Below, piece after piece: positions 45,401 through 58,000 of a stretch of DNA of 64,000 nucleotides. The DNA is from Tilletiaria anomala UBC 951. Its lineage: Eukaryota; Basidiomycota; Exobasidiomycetes; Georgefischeriales; Tilletiariaceae. Below the pieces are notes generated by a model. The model made no database searches, was not told the DNA's origin, and saw only the letters and a program-made list of their open reading frames with translations. Numbering within the stretch: position 1 is the first letter of the stretch; every line of letters begins with the position of its first letter. Both the position numbers and the translations under genes were made by a program. The DNA lies in contig NW_013546947.1 in assembly GCF_000711695.1 (NCBI RefSeq), positions 1 through 64,000 of the forward strand, in the 5' to 3' direction.

Positions 45401-46670
45401 CCATCGGCGGACGCTGGAATGATGACTTGCAGTCGGCATGGGAGGCAATGCGGGCGGCTGTTGTCGCGGCATCCTCGCTTCATCTCCACACATCCGGCGA
45501 GCAGCTAGTACGCACCGATTCCTCGCTCGTCGAATACGACGGATCACTGTTCGTCTGCCCAGACGGCGCCGAATATTCGCTGGCCTTCATCTCACACAAA
45601 TGGGAACGCGCCCAGCCCACCTACAGCGCGGTACGTTGCAACAGTTCCGCCTCATGGATGACTTGCTCGATCGTGCCGAACTTCCGACGGGGACGCGAAT
45701 GCCAGACTGGTGGTGATCATCCCAGACTCTGACATCGAGCACATCCTGCAATCCGTGCAAGGGTCCCTCTGCGCGGCCACGGGGGCGAAGTCTTGTCCTC
45801 GCACTCGGGCGCACCTAATGGTTCCCATCCCTGGCGGCGACTGCGGCTGACTTGAGGTGCCGTTGTAAAAAAGTGAAGCCTACCCCGCAGAGTGGCGCCG
45901 CCGCGGCTAGCGACAAAAAGCCGCGAGCCGCCGGGTGTGGATCAACACATTTACGGAGTTACGAGCACTTTGGCCCTACGAACGCAGCTTCCGCAAAAAG
46001 CTTAATCGTCCTGGTACACCTAGCGTCGGGGTAAATCGCCACCGGTACGATCGATCCCCGCTCAGCGCACGATGCGGCTTTCGCGCTGCACACTCCTTGG
46101 TTCGGACCCGATGGTCCGCCTGCGGTATTAACCTCCGATAATCCGGTAGAGTTCAAGAGCAAGGTCGTTGATGTCAATTTGCGCGCGCGCAATGCTGCAC
46201 ACGCGTGCCATCCTCTCCACGCAACCCGTCTGCGAACATCCCTGAGGCCCCAGTATAAAAGGTGAAGGAGGGCTTGCGGGTGCGCACGGCGGATCCTTGC
46301 TTCACGGCACTATTACAGGAAGACAACTGGCCTCGCCTGCTTGGCGTGGTCGTCCATAGTTTGAATACCATCCACTCGGAGGCAGCAGGAGCACAACCTA
46401 TGACCCTGTTCTTTGCCCGCGCTCCGCACTCCTGCCAACTCTCACGCTCCCCGACACTGTTCATATCTATCGGCAACATCAGCATTTCATACGCTTCCCA
46501 GTCGGAGCGAAAGTCCTGAAGGCAAAGCTAGCGGGCGCGGCCGCTGGGACACATCTGCTCTCCACAGAGGGTCCCTTCTTCATTGCCAAGCAGGTGCGCG
46601 ACACCAAGAACGCTTTGGCTAGTGGGCACGGGACAATTGTCTCGCACTCCCGCTGGGTATGGCCTATTGC
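45400..46670 (+). mobile_element. Decayed LTR-retrotransposon integrase region, Ty3/Gypsy-like (fossil)
   Basis: Translated pieces on the plus strand resemble, in the expected order, the linker before integrase (about 45430-45780), an integrase catalytic-core-like stretch (about 45930-46170) and the C-terminal integrase tail (about 46290-46670). The order and spacing fit the 3' half of a Ty3/Gypsy-type pol. The element is broken: similarity moves among frames and there are several breaks. I found no gag or reverse transcriptase and could not define long terminal repeats. It is therefore a truncated old copy, and its age cannot be estimated without relatives. The family assignment is by eye. 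Confidence 0.45.
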
Positions 46671-48913
46671 CTAGCAAGGTGAAAATTTGCTTGAGGGGGA
46701 GAGGTTATTGTTGTGAAGGACGGAAAAGAAATCGGGAACATGAATTCACCATCAGCACATTCACCAGTGCCTCTCGTCTCCCTTCTTCCACCCATGGTTG
46801 ACTAGGCGATATATACCTGTATGCTCCACAGACATTTATACATTTATACATTTAGCCATTATCCGTGTCTTCGTACAGTGCCTCTGCACCTCTGCGGGTT
46901 GGTCTACTGTGAGCGCCAACGGTCGCAACAGTATAATCAAATGACTCCAACCGAGAAACGCGAGCGTGCACTTCATAAAGAGGATGGATGATATGTAACT
47001 GGTGTCTTACACCGTACACGGTTCCCACCGCCGTCTGTCACGATCCCAGTCGCACATACTAAACACTAAGCATTGCACATGCCCTTTCAAGTCTCATCGC
47101 TCCCCTGTTGCGGAAGTCGAAGCCAACAGCCTTCCAAATGTACTTCTTCGAGATACTAAAAATGCTCCAAGCGGCAACATCAATACAATCGAAGACAATG
47201 GTCAGGGAAGATCGCAGGGTACAAAATTGTGTGTACTGACATCCGTGTTTTGCAGGGTTACTGTCCGTTGGGAACGGCAGCAGGTCTTGTTGTCCCTAGC
47301 AGATGGGAGCGCGACGAAGTTAAGAAAGATATCTTGGGGCACGAGCTGATGCCTTTGGGACGAATGACGCAGGGGCCCTCGTTATCGACAGTCGGACGAG
47401 GCGCAAGGACTTTGTTGCTTGCGTAGTCGTGCGAGCAGCGAACTGTTTTCACCGCAGTGGGTTCGGGGTTCGGGGTTCCAGTGGTTGGCGGGGTTTGGTC
47501 AGGTCCAGACACAAAGCAAAGGTTGCGGAGTCACGACTGGGTCGTGTGTGACGTGCCATTAATTGCATGCTACTATGCATGGAGAGCAAATACGAACAAC
47601 ACCTTTATTCCCCCGATCAACTATGGATTCGTGCGCCAGTCTCGACGTCCTATTCAAAGATGGGCAGGCAATATTCACATACTTCGCTAACTCGAACAGC
47701 ACAATTTTTTTGCCACCATCACTCATGGTTTTGAAAGGTGGGTTGTGAACGACATTCGGACAGCACCGATGCTTCCAGATGGCATCGGAGCATTGCTTGA
47801 TTGTAACGGAGCGTCGGACTCCCTCGAGCCGGGTAGCTCTCGCCGCTTTCAACTTTGAATGGTCTACTACCACCTTGGGAGAACACGAGGATGCAGAAAA
47901 AATGGCGTACAAGCAAGGTACCGTAGCATATCAGGCTTGACTGCAACCTAGGCGGGGCTTGGTGGAATCCATCAAGAGCGCGCGGGTGCTCATCCATCAG
48001 CGCAAAGAGAAAGCACATACAAGCAGGCTTGCCTTTCTGAAAGATTCGTCATGATGAGTGTAAGTCGAGGCGCCTCCTCAATAAAGTTGGCAATCTTTAC
48101 TGATCTGTCGCGGCCTTGGCGTAGCCACCCCTGGGATCGGTCCGAGTCGGTCATTGATCAATCAACCACTGGGCTCGGCACCGCTGATCGGGCAATTCCT
48201 GGCGACAGCAAGCACCCTCAGCATTTGAAGCGCGTCATGACGGAATAGTGTGCGGGCTTGGATGCGACGTGTGTCTTGTCGTCATTGGAAATCTACAGAG
48301 CTGCACATGATATTCAACCCGAAGCTCTGCACAATGGATTGGCAACAGTGGAGCACATGCTGCTCTTTCTAGCCTCAAATTCTACGGTACCGAATCTTCG
48401 CGACTGCAACGAAAACTCTCGATTGGCGTGGAGATGGCGCCTTCGCACACGTCTCTCCAAACGTCGCCCATAGCCGGACGGCCTAGCCTCTGGAACCCAA
48501 CACGTAGCGCAGGGGCGGGCGCGCAGCATCGACCGTTCCAACCTGTGTCCATACGACCCTCAACGGGAGGAGCGTCTCCATCCGGTCAACCAAGAAGCAG
48601 CACATGGTCCGGGGTAGCCGGCAACGTAGCACGCAACCCCAACCAGCCAGCTCTCGACCTCGCAAGTAGGGGAAGAGTCTAGTTGACGCAGACGTGCATG
48701 ACGTCGACCTCATTCATTTTGAGGGGAATGATCCGGTATTAGAATACTGCCTATAAATTGTATCAGTGCGAAAATGACAACAGCGGCTGCCACAAGGAGA
48801 AGACACGGTGAGAGGATGGCGCATGTAAGAGAAAGAAGACCCGCCTCGAAATGCAAGGGCAGGCGTACTCGTCTCCCTCTCCCTTGAGGGTGGATGTGCC
48901 GTGTGCGCGTGCC
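46671..48913. other. Gene-poor stretch, possible gene relics
   Basis: About 2.2 kb without a gene I can support. The best coding-like piece is 47256-47426 on the plus strand. It follows a TTTTGCAG acceptor-like site and reads GYCPLGTAAGLVVPSRWERD, continuing ILGHELMPLGRMTQGP to a stop. An 84-codon Pro/Ser-rich frame lies at 48428-48682. A minus-strand 117-codon frame lies at 47559-47912. None matches a family I know. They could be ends of degraded genes or further debris of the element upstream. Confidence 0.3.
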
Positions 48914-51015
48914 CTACTTAGTGCACTGGCTGTCCGAGAATAAATTAACGTAGCCCGACGCGGGGTCGTCCGGGTTGACGTACCAAAAGACGACGGCTGC
49001 GATGACGTAGACCATCATGAGCAGGTAGCCTTCCAGCCAATTTGTCTTGCCGTCCTGGATCGCGCTGTTGACAATGAGGACGGCAAGAAAGAGGAAGATG
49101 GAGACGAATGGGTCGAACAGCATCGAAAGAGGCTTGTTTGCGATCCACGCGATGACAACAAGCAACGGAATGACGAAGCTGCACACGCGTAGGATACATC
49201 AGTCGTGCTGGATATGAGAGCACGTGCGCCGTCACAGGGAAAGGGGGGGAGGACACTCACATCGAAATCTGGATCGAGGAGCCAACCGCAACGCCCATGC
49301 TGAGGTCGAGCTTGTCCTTGACAGCGACGGTGACGGCGGTGGCGTGCTCTGCGGCGTTGCTGACGATGGGGAGGAGGATGAGGCCGATCCAGGTCTTGCT
49401 GGGACCGTTGGGGGCGTTGGCGACGCCGTTGATGGCGCTAACGAGCCACTCGGACGTGACGCCGATGAGGACGGTGGCGACGAGGAGCAGCCCGATGGCG
49501 CTGCCTGTGTTGAGCTGCGGCTCCTCCTCCTCGTCGCTGTCGCCGGTGAACAAGTGCTTGTGCGAGGAGAGAGTGAAGAAAAGGTAGGCGAGGTATATCG
49601 TCAGAAGGATGACGGCCGTACCGCGCGAGAAAGAGAGGATGTCCGCGCGCTCGGTCAAGTCCGGCAGGCTGCCCAGCGTCGCGTGGAACCCAGCGGGGAG
49701 CAGCACAGTGATGACGGCCATGACGAGCAGGCTGCTGTTGATCTGCGCCGCGGTAACCTGGAACGTCTGCTCCGAATAGCGAAGACCGCCAGCGAAGACT
49801 TGAAAGGGGGGGGGGTGAAAATAGGGCGAGTCCGCTTCAGTCCATGTGGCTCATCTGCTCTCGAGAAAGAGGCGGCAAGAGGTGCCAGGCGGACTCACAG
49901 CACATGCCCAAAACGAGGAGGACGTTTGAGAGGACGGAGCCAATCAGCGAAGTCTGCACGATGGTCAGCTCGCAGTTGAAGAGGGCGATGATGGCAACAA
50001 TGAGCTGTAAGCAAGACGAGCAGATGGGGTCAGTGTGTATGCGGAAGCCGGGGATCAGCCGGTGTGCTCACCTCGACGGCGTTGCCGAGCGTAGCGTTCA
50101 TAAGGCCTCCGAGTGTCTCCCCGACGCGCAGCGCGATCTCCTCTGTGCCGAGGCTGAGCATCTGCGCGAGGGGGATGATGGCGAAAAAGGCAGTGACAAA
50201 GACGATGACGTCCTTGTTCGCGACGGTCGAGTTTTCGAGCCCAAAGTGCAGCGCCCACGAGATGGGGATAAATATGAGCAACATGTTGAGCCAGGAGTAG
50301 CAGATGATGTTCCGGATCGAGCGCAATGTCGTGGGCGCGGGCGCCAGGCGGTGCTCTGGGGTCAAGAGTAGTGTGAAGGATCTGTGCGCACAAAAGGAGG
50401 CGATGTGCCGCGGAGATGCCGCAGTGAAAGATGCCGGGGACGGGCAGGAGAGGGGAGGAGAGAACGACGATGAGCTGACGGCAAGCGTAAAGAAAGCAGA
50501 TGCAGCAGAGGTACACGAACTCACCGCGCCAGCTGCGCGCCTCCGCCTACAGCGCTCTCCATGGTCGCGCGGCGCGGCGGCCCGGCGCCGGGCCCACCAA
50601 GGCCAGGAGCGTCGCCGTTGCGCACATGCGTGTGCGTATTCGTGCCGGCGGTGCCGCTGGTCATGACGCGCTTGCGCGGCAACGCGTGCGATACGGACGG
50701 GTCGTCTGCGTGCCCGTGCCCGCTCTTGTCTGCGTCTGGCGTTACGTCTGGGTCTGCACCGAGTACGCCTGCGTTGCTATTGTTGTGGCTACTACTGCTG
50801 TTGCTCTTCTCATTGATGGGGGAGGAAGCCGATTCGGTTGACGACGCGAGCGCCTGTCGGGTCGCTGCCTTGCCGTCTGCGACGGGGGGCTGGCAGCTGC
50901 TACTGCTTCCGGCCGCGGGGCCGTGCTGGCCTTCGACGTCTTCGTCGCCGCCTGCCATGCGAAGGGCTCCTTCCTCGAGCCCGATGGTGGGGCGCTTGGG
51001 GGGTGCCATGGACAA
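48914..51015 (-). CDS. VCX1: Vacuolar Ca2+/H+ exchanger (CAX family)
   Basis: Five exons, 51015-50525, 50381-50072, 50004-49899, 49798-49261 and 49178-48914, give 569 residues. Eleven or so membrane helices form two halves. The first ion-binding motif reads LMNATLGNAVEV at the end of exon 2, and the second reads LPIVSNAAEHATAVTVAVKD. An acidic loop (GDSDEEEEPQ) separates the halves. CAX exchangers move Ca2+ into the vacuole against a proton gradient. The first 165 residues are hydrophilic and precede TLRSIRNIICYSWLNMLLIF. Such N-termini are autoinhibitory in plant CAX proteins, and the same is possible here. A six-base-earlier versus later ATG (51015 or 51009) cannot be distinguished. Confidence 0.94.
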
Positions 51016-52160
51016 GCAAGGAGAGCTGAGCTACGCTACGTTGCGCTCGACTGCGCCGTGCGGTCTCGTAGGTGTCGTGGGTGGACAGTGGCGGTCGCAC
51101 GCGAGAGCGGCGATGGGGAGACGGAACCTTTCAATAGCAGGCTCGTGTCGTTGCTGCATTAGTTGCAAGGTGATACCAAGTAGTAGCTCATGCTTTTGTC
51201 GCCACCACCATGGACATGTATGTCCCGTGCTGGGAGATGGAGATGGTAGGTGCAGCGCTGCATTGCAATGCAATGTTCCAGGGCCACCTGTTGTCCGACC
51301 TGTCTGACGGAGCCGCAGAGAGAGCCGACAAGGGCGCTGTTGGTGTTGCTGTCGCGTTGTGGGAGTGATGCTGCCGCAGCGCGCACTCGCTCACACAGCG
51401 CCACACTCAACGTCCTAGGGGGCGATTCTCCAGCGACAGTGACAGTGGCAGTGGCAGGGCTGTGCTGCCCGACTTTGCCACTTAGACAGGCAGTGTAAGT
51501 TTGTGCGGCTGCTGTCCCCCCCCTCCCAAAAATGGCACACGGCACTGCCGCACTCGTCCGCAGGTGCCGCCGTCACGCACAGCACCGCCTCCCACTTCCC
51601 CGGCGGTTGGCAACTTTTGCGGTCTCTTCTCCTCGCTGGACGATGCAACCCTAAGAAGAACACGCAAAGTGAAACGTGCTACGTGGGGCTACATACTGTA
51701 ACCCTAAAGCCAAAGGGGCCCGGCTGCAGGGGGGTTGACTTCCCCCGGCCGTGAAAGCCGCCTGGGAAAGGCGCGGTATAGGAGAACCCCCTCTTGGTGA
51801 CCGTGAGAAGTGGAAAAAGCACGCAAGTATAACCCCACACCCCGCTCAACTATGGTTGGTAACCCCGCTCCCGCTTGGTGCGTCCTTCTATGGGCACATG
51901 TTGGTTGGGCAGCTTTGCAGCACGCTTGCAAAGGCCAGTGACGAGAACGAGAGCTGAGGCCACTGCCCGCTCGCCTGCCTCAACCCCCAACCCTCCTCCC
52001 TTGCTCCTGTGGCGCGCCTTGTCCTCGCCAAACCCCAACCGCACCACTCGTACGGCTTTGCTTTCCACCTACACCTCCCAGGCATCACACGCACCCCACC
52101 TTTCGAGCCGGTGCTCCCTTCAAGACCGTGACTGCAGGATCCCCACATCGCAGTGGCAAC
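51016..52160. promoter_or_regulatory. Divergent promoter region, VCX1 / large disordered protein
   Basis: About 1.15 kb between divergent start codons. It contains a short imperfect CAGTGG/CAGTGA repeat (about 51433-51459), a C-run before 51530 and a pyrimidine-rich leader before 52160. Several frames are open on both strands, a result of GC-rich low-complexity sequence. None is convincing. Confidence 0.35.
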
Positions 52161-54912
52161 ATGGCATCGCCAAACCACAATTCGCTTGCAGCCTACCTCC
52201 TCGACCTCTCCACGCTCTGTCTCCCGTCCTCCCAGCGCCGGTGGAGACGGCCAGCGTTCGACCCTTTCAGCCCAGAGCACGACGCACCGGCCTGCCACCG
52301 GGTAGGGCGCCCGCGCCAGCACCGTGCTGCTGCGAGCCACGAGGAAGCCAGCCTGCTCGGCTCTGACGGCTCGTTCTCCGGTTCGGAAGACGAGGGGGGG
52401 GATGGGGAGGATGAAGGCAGCGGTCCATCTTTCGCTGGGCCTTCGGCGGGAGCGTGGCGCCGCAGTCGCGCCGCGACGGTGCGCCAGACGGCAACATCAA
52501 CCGTCGCGCGGCGCACAAAGGCCTGGAACCCTTTTTTCTCCTTCCTTCCTTGCTCCTCCTCTTCAACATCAGCAGTAGCCACGAACAGCGCATCAGAGCC
52601 GGACGCGCTCGGCGCCGCCACAACCACAGACGAGTTCGACGATGCGGACGCCATCTCGATGCTGTCCGACATTGTGCACCGCGACGCACGGCGGCGCGCG
52701 GCGCGCATGCCGCGGCGGGGGCTCGCGCGTTTCGGCCACCCGTTGTACGCGTGGCCGTGGGACACCCGCGGTGTAGGCAGCATGGCCTGCGGCTTGTTCG
52801 GCCGCACGAAGGCCCAGATCAGGGCCGAGCAGGGGCGCCGCGTCCGCACGCAGCGCAGAACACAGCGCACAGCGGCAACGGCAACGCTGGCGTCGGCTTC
52901 TCAATTGGAGGGCGCAGCGCAACCTCCTGGCTCGCTGTCTGCTGCCACGCTGCAAGGCTATGAAGGCCTCGTGGTTGACAGTGACGCAGCGGCGCTCGAC
53001 GAAGGCGCGATAGCCTCACTGGCGAGGGGAGAACAGCCTGACATGACTGCCGCCGCGGCGCGAGTGCAAACTTTGGCGGCACCCGCGCCCGCAGTTCAGC
53101 CCGAGCGGTCCAAGCCAGATCCCGCCGAATATACAACAGGAGAAGCTGAAACTGAAGCAGTGCTCGCACACCAGGCGGAGGAAGAGGCGCGGCTGGCAGA
53201 GCAGGAAGAGGAGGAGGTGAATCGCACAAGGCAGGCGGCAAGGGAGAAGGCGCTGCGCGCTGGACTTGTGCCGCACAACCCGCCAAGTGGTGGGGCTGAG
53301 CAAGAGAACACAGTTGGCCCTCCTGCAGCTGTGGCCACAATCGCAGAACAGGAGGCAGAGGCAGAGACAGGCCGCGGTGCGGATCAACGGGCCCCACGGC
53401 CAGAGGAGAAGGCGGCTGCACAGCCCCCGTTCGACGCCAGCCCTGGCGGCGCGACAGCTGCAGCTGCCGATCCCCACGAGCCATTTACGGAGGGTCCAGC
53501 GCCAAACCATCAGCTTCATTCCGTCCAGCCTCCGTGTCCGGCTACAGAGGCACCAGATGCATCCGATATGAATGAGGAACCTGTCGAGTCCCTCGAGGCA
53601 CCACGCACACCAGACACCCCCCTCGCCAAAGTTGTCGTGGCCACCGATGCTGCAAAGCATGCCGACGAGCTTGAACATGCTTTCTCGCACGCGAGCAGCG
53701 ACATCAGAGACTCACCGAGCAAGTCTGCCTCCAAATCCAGGCACGGGCACGGGTATCGCTCCAGCAAGTCGGTCTCCAAGCGGCGCTACCTGACCGAGGC
53801 GGAAGCGGAAGCGGCAGCCGGCGGATTCGACCTCGGGTACGACCTGGGCGATGCCGCTGCCGGCTCGAGCGAGGCGCAGGCACTCGCACAAGAGCAGCTG
53901 GACGAGTTTGGCTTCACGCAAGATGATGTCCGGCGCGCCACCGCGGCGTACGAGCTGGAGCAGGAGCAGCACGATCGCGAAAGACTGCGCCAAGGGCTCC
54001 CTGCGTCCGCCGCCGAAGTCGTGCACCACCACCATCATTACTACGACGAGCGCGGCGAGCCGTATCAGCAGCGTGCATTCGGCCGCGACGGAGAGCAGCT
54101 CGATGGCGACGGGGACGCTGCGAGACTCAGAGTCGTCGATGTGCATGACGATGACGACGACGACGACGCACAGCCGCTGTCACCCGCGGCACTCGGCCTG
54201 GTCCCCGCCGCGCACCATTCGCTGCACCACGCGGGCTTGGACGCGTGTGGCGCGCCTGCAACCGCGATACCGGCCGAAAACGGCGACGACTTGGGCGAGA
54301 GGACGCTGCAACCATGGTTGGCGATCGAGGAGGACGAGGACGATGCCGATATCGCCGGACTCGGGTTCAGCAAAAAGCACTCGCGTAAGGGCCGCGGTGG
54401 CCGGCAGCGCTCGACATGTGGCAGCGTCTCCGCCGGTACAGGCGACGGTGGCGATGGCGAGGGAAGCAGCGCCGACGGGCGCAGCGGAAGCGGAAGCGGC
54501 AGTGGCACACGCAAAACTGGCAGTAGCGGCGGACTGCGCTACGGCTTGCAGTTTCATCACCAGCAGCGCGAGCAGCGCCGCAAGGCTGCCTCCGCTTCCG
54601 CCGCTGGCGGCGGCGGTGAAGTGGGCCAACGGCAACGTCACGCAGGCAGCGACAGCGGACACAGCACTCAGAGCGCCGGCGTTGCAAAGCTCAGCAGCAG
54701 CGCCAGTGGAAGAGGGGCGCATGGGCTATCACGAGCGTCCGCGGCGGGGCCACGCGTCGAGCGCCAAGAGCGATGCCGGTAGGCCTCCTGGCACGACTGA
54801 CGGGCGCGGGCCCTCGCACTCTCGCAGTGGCAGTACAGAGAGCACGCCACTATCGCCGACGTTCCGGCCAGAGTGGGCCGGCAGCTTCGATCCCGACGTA
54901 GGGGACTTCTAA
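52161..54912 (+). CDS. Large disordered protein of unknown function
   Basis: Two exons, 52161-54778 and 54828-54912, give 900 residues. The intron is 49 nt with a GACTGAC branch-like site. I recognise no domain. An N-terminal block looks folded or conserved (FGHPLYAWPWDTRGVGSMAC, then GLFGRTKAQIRAEQGRR). The rest is Ala/Glu/Gln-rich with an EEEARLAEQEEEEVNRTRQA helix, a poly-His run in EVVHHHHHYYDERGEP, a run of seven aspartates (VHDDDDDDDAQ) and Gly/Ser repeats. The C-terminus ends TPLSPTFRPEWAGSFDPDVG followed by DF. The codon bias is strong and the frame is long, so I consider it a real gene. The open frame runs 33 bases upstream without an ATG, and 52161 is the first ATG. It is convergent with the ABC gene (116 bases). 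Confidence 0.75.
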
Positions 54913-55028
54913 GCACGAGCGAATGTGCATCCGCTGCTTGTGATCTATTCGTTATTGATGCAGGTGGCTCGCGTACGCGTACAATACAGTGATGTGACGT
55001 GGTGTGCAGTCTATCTATGTGATTGTAA

Positions 55029-58000
55029 TCAGAGCAAGGATTGATGGCTGACCATCGCACGGAAGCGCTCGCTGGTACGCATCAGGTGCGCGTGGGTCCC
55101 ACATGCCACGATAGTGCCGCGATTGAATATGTAAAGGTAATCAACGTCCTTTATGGTCGCCATGCGGTGGTTAATGGAGACAATCGTGCAGCTGCGCGAC
55201 TGGACGATTGTCTGCAACGTTTGTTGAAAGATACGCTCCGACTCGGCGTCGAGCGCAGAGGACGCTTCGTCTAAAAGCAACAGTTTCGGCTTACGAAGGA
55301 GCGCTCGTGCTAGCGCTAGCCGTTGCCGTTGGCCGCCGGACAACTGTCCACCCTTGAGGCCGACCAGAGTATTGTACTGCTCAGGTAAGGTCATGATTGT
55401 GTCGTGGATATTGGCCATCTTGCACGCTGCGATGACCTCCTCCAAAGGAACGCAGTCTGCGTCCTCGGCGCTTGGACTAACTTGCTCGTCGCGTGCGCCC
55501 AAGGCGACATTGAACCTGATCGTTCCGTAGAATAGCGTCGGCTCTTGCGGCACAATGGCAATGTCGCGGCGCAGACGATCGGCCGGTATGTCCTCGATCA
55601 GACGATTATTGATGCGAATCGTGCCTGAAGTGGGCTTGTAGAGCTTCGTCAAGAGCGCAAAGAAGGTGGACTTGCCCGATCCAGAGGGTCCAACTAGTGC
55701 AACGAAACTTCCGGGTGCGACGTCAAAGGTGACACCGCGGAGGACAGGATCCTTGCGGCTGGGGTAGGCAAAATAAATGCCCTGGCAGGAGATGGCCATG
55801 GGTCCGGCAGGTGTAGACACGCCGTTTCCTTCCCAAGACTCTTCATCCAGTGAGCGTGACGGTGTCGAGCTCGGTTTGTCGCTCCACAGCTTCTCTGAAG
55901 AGCCAGAATGAAGTTCCCTCGAAGAGCTGGACTGATCTATGATGCTGAAAATGTGCTGCGCAGAGCTTTGCGCGTGAGCGAACTCTGAGGAGAAGGACAG
56001 CAGCTGCCCGCTTGCTTGAGCGGAAAATAGCAAGGCTGGCAGCACGATAAAGAAGTCGATTTGCGTCGCATAGCCAGCGACAACCATACGCGAGCCCCAG
56101 TAGTATGCAAAGCCGTAGATGAAGTACCTGCAAAACACCAATTGTCACCTGATGTGCTTCGCTTGAACATCTGAGAAATACTCACGACAAGGACAAGGCG
56201 CCGGCAAGAAAGACGTTTCCCACGAAGATGTGCCGGAGACCTTCTCGATATGGAGTGATGAGAGCGTGCTGGAAACGATCGCATACGTCCGATTCGCTGC
56301 CGAGACCTTGGACGGTGCCAATATTGTTGACCGCCTCGACGGCGATAGCATTTGCGCCGCGGTAGGCAGTGGCATGACGCCGTTGAAAGTCGGCCAGTAC
56401 TTTCAGGCGCATGTAGCCTGCAGCCATCATCAATGGAACGGTCCAAACAAGCACGATCGCAATGCGCCAAGACACAATGAAGCTGACTATTAGCCCGACG
56501 ACTAGGTTGACGCCGATCGCGCACACTGTGCCAATGACGGTGCTTGTGAGTCCGCCAAGCGCAGCTGCATCAGCGGCCAGTGACGAGACAATAGTTGAAG
56601 GGGAGCGGTCGTCGTTTTCAAACCAGCTCTGTTTCTGGCGCAGGAGCGCCAGAAAGGAAAGTCGTCGCAGACGATAAAGCAGGGCCTCTGCCATTTTCCC
56701 GAATGAGCTGCCGTTGATTGAGTACGAAAACAGCTCGATCAAGGCCAGCACAAAGAACATGAGAGCGAAGAAGTCGGCATTGGCGCGAATCGCGGGAATA
56801 CCCTTGCATGGATTGAGTGCATCAATGACGTTGCCAAAGATAAACGCCTCGCCCGAGTAGGCGCTACCAATTACCGTAGATGTGAAAACACCGATGCAAG
56901 CGAATAGCAGCTCTGGACGACACGCGGCAGCCAGACGGATCCAAACGCCAGGTGACTTGTGGGTGCCATTCGGGGTATGGTCTACTTTGATCGATCCAAC
57001 TGCTTGATCCACAGGCTCAGCGCCGTTCAGCTCCACAGGTGCCTGCCTTTGGTGAGGCTCGGGTGCATCGGTTTCATCTGCGCCGCCGTCCACCTTTCTG
57101 GTGTCTTGTGCTGCAGCAAGGCTGTAGTACGCACCCTTGTTCGCGATCAGCTCATCGTGTGAGCCCTGCTCGATGACTTTTCCCGCGCTGACAACGACGA
57201 TTTTGTCATGGCCTTTGATGGACGCAAGGCGATGGGCGACAGAAATAACGGTCCTGCCCTCAGTTGCATGGTCAAACGCTTCTTGCACAAGCTTTTCCGA
57301 TTCGGGATCCAGCGCAGCCGTCGCTTCGTCACTGACGAAAATGCAGGATCAAGTCAGAGATTCCTCGAAGGCAGAGGCATGAGCATTGATGACATTCGGC
57401 TCACCAGATCAACAGCTTTGGTCGTTTGACGATAGCACGCGCTAGTGAAATGCGCACCTTCTGACCGCCAGACAAGCGAGCCCCGCCTTCCCCGACGCGC
57501 GTATCATATCCGTCCTCGAGCTCCTCGATGAATCCACGGGCATTTGCCAGGTCGGCAGCGTGCCGAACGAGCGATTTGATCTGTGCCATCTCAGCGGCGA
57601 AGGTTCCTGGGTCCTTCTCGCTGATTTGGCCCGTTGACAGTGCTTTCAAGGCCGGCCACAACTCCTCGTATTCAACGCTCCCATGAAGGCCAAGCGCGAC
57701 AGCTTGAAAGATTGTACCGTCGAAGAGCACGGGATCCTGTGAAACAATGCCAATCTGCGAGCGTAGCCAGCGCGGGTTTAGCTCCGTGGCAGGAATGCCA
57801 TTGATGAGCACTTGCCCTTCGGCAGGATCGTAGAGGCGGCAGGCAAGCGCAACCACGGTGGATTTTCCACTCCCGCTTGGCCCGCAGATGCCGACTTTCT
57901 GGCCCTCGTCAACCTCGAGATCCATGGCATCCGCTGCATTCTGTGACGGGCGTGAGGGATAGCTAAAGGTGACACTGCGGAAAGAGACCGAGATGCCCGA

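Noticed and set aside
49224-49979. A 251-codon plus-strand open frame
   Set aside because: Antisense to VCX1 exons 3-4. Its charged Glu/Asp/Arg composition is the mirror of hydrophobic codons.
51699-51708. TAACCCTAAA, possible interstitial telomere repeat
   Set aside because: Only about one and a half units, which is expected by chance in 64 kb.
54483-54500. GGAAGC-type hexamer repeat
   Set aside because: A short Gly/Ser-coding repeat within the disordered protein, not a separate element.
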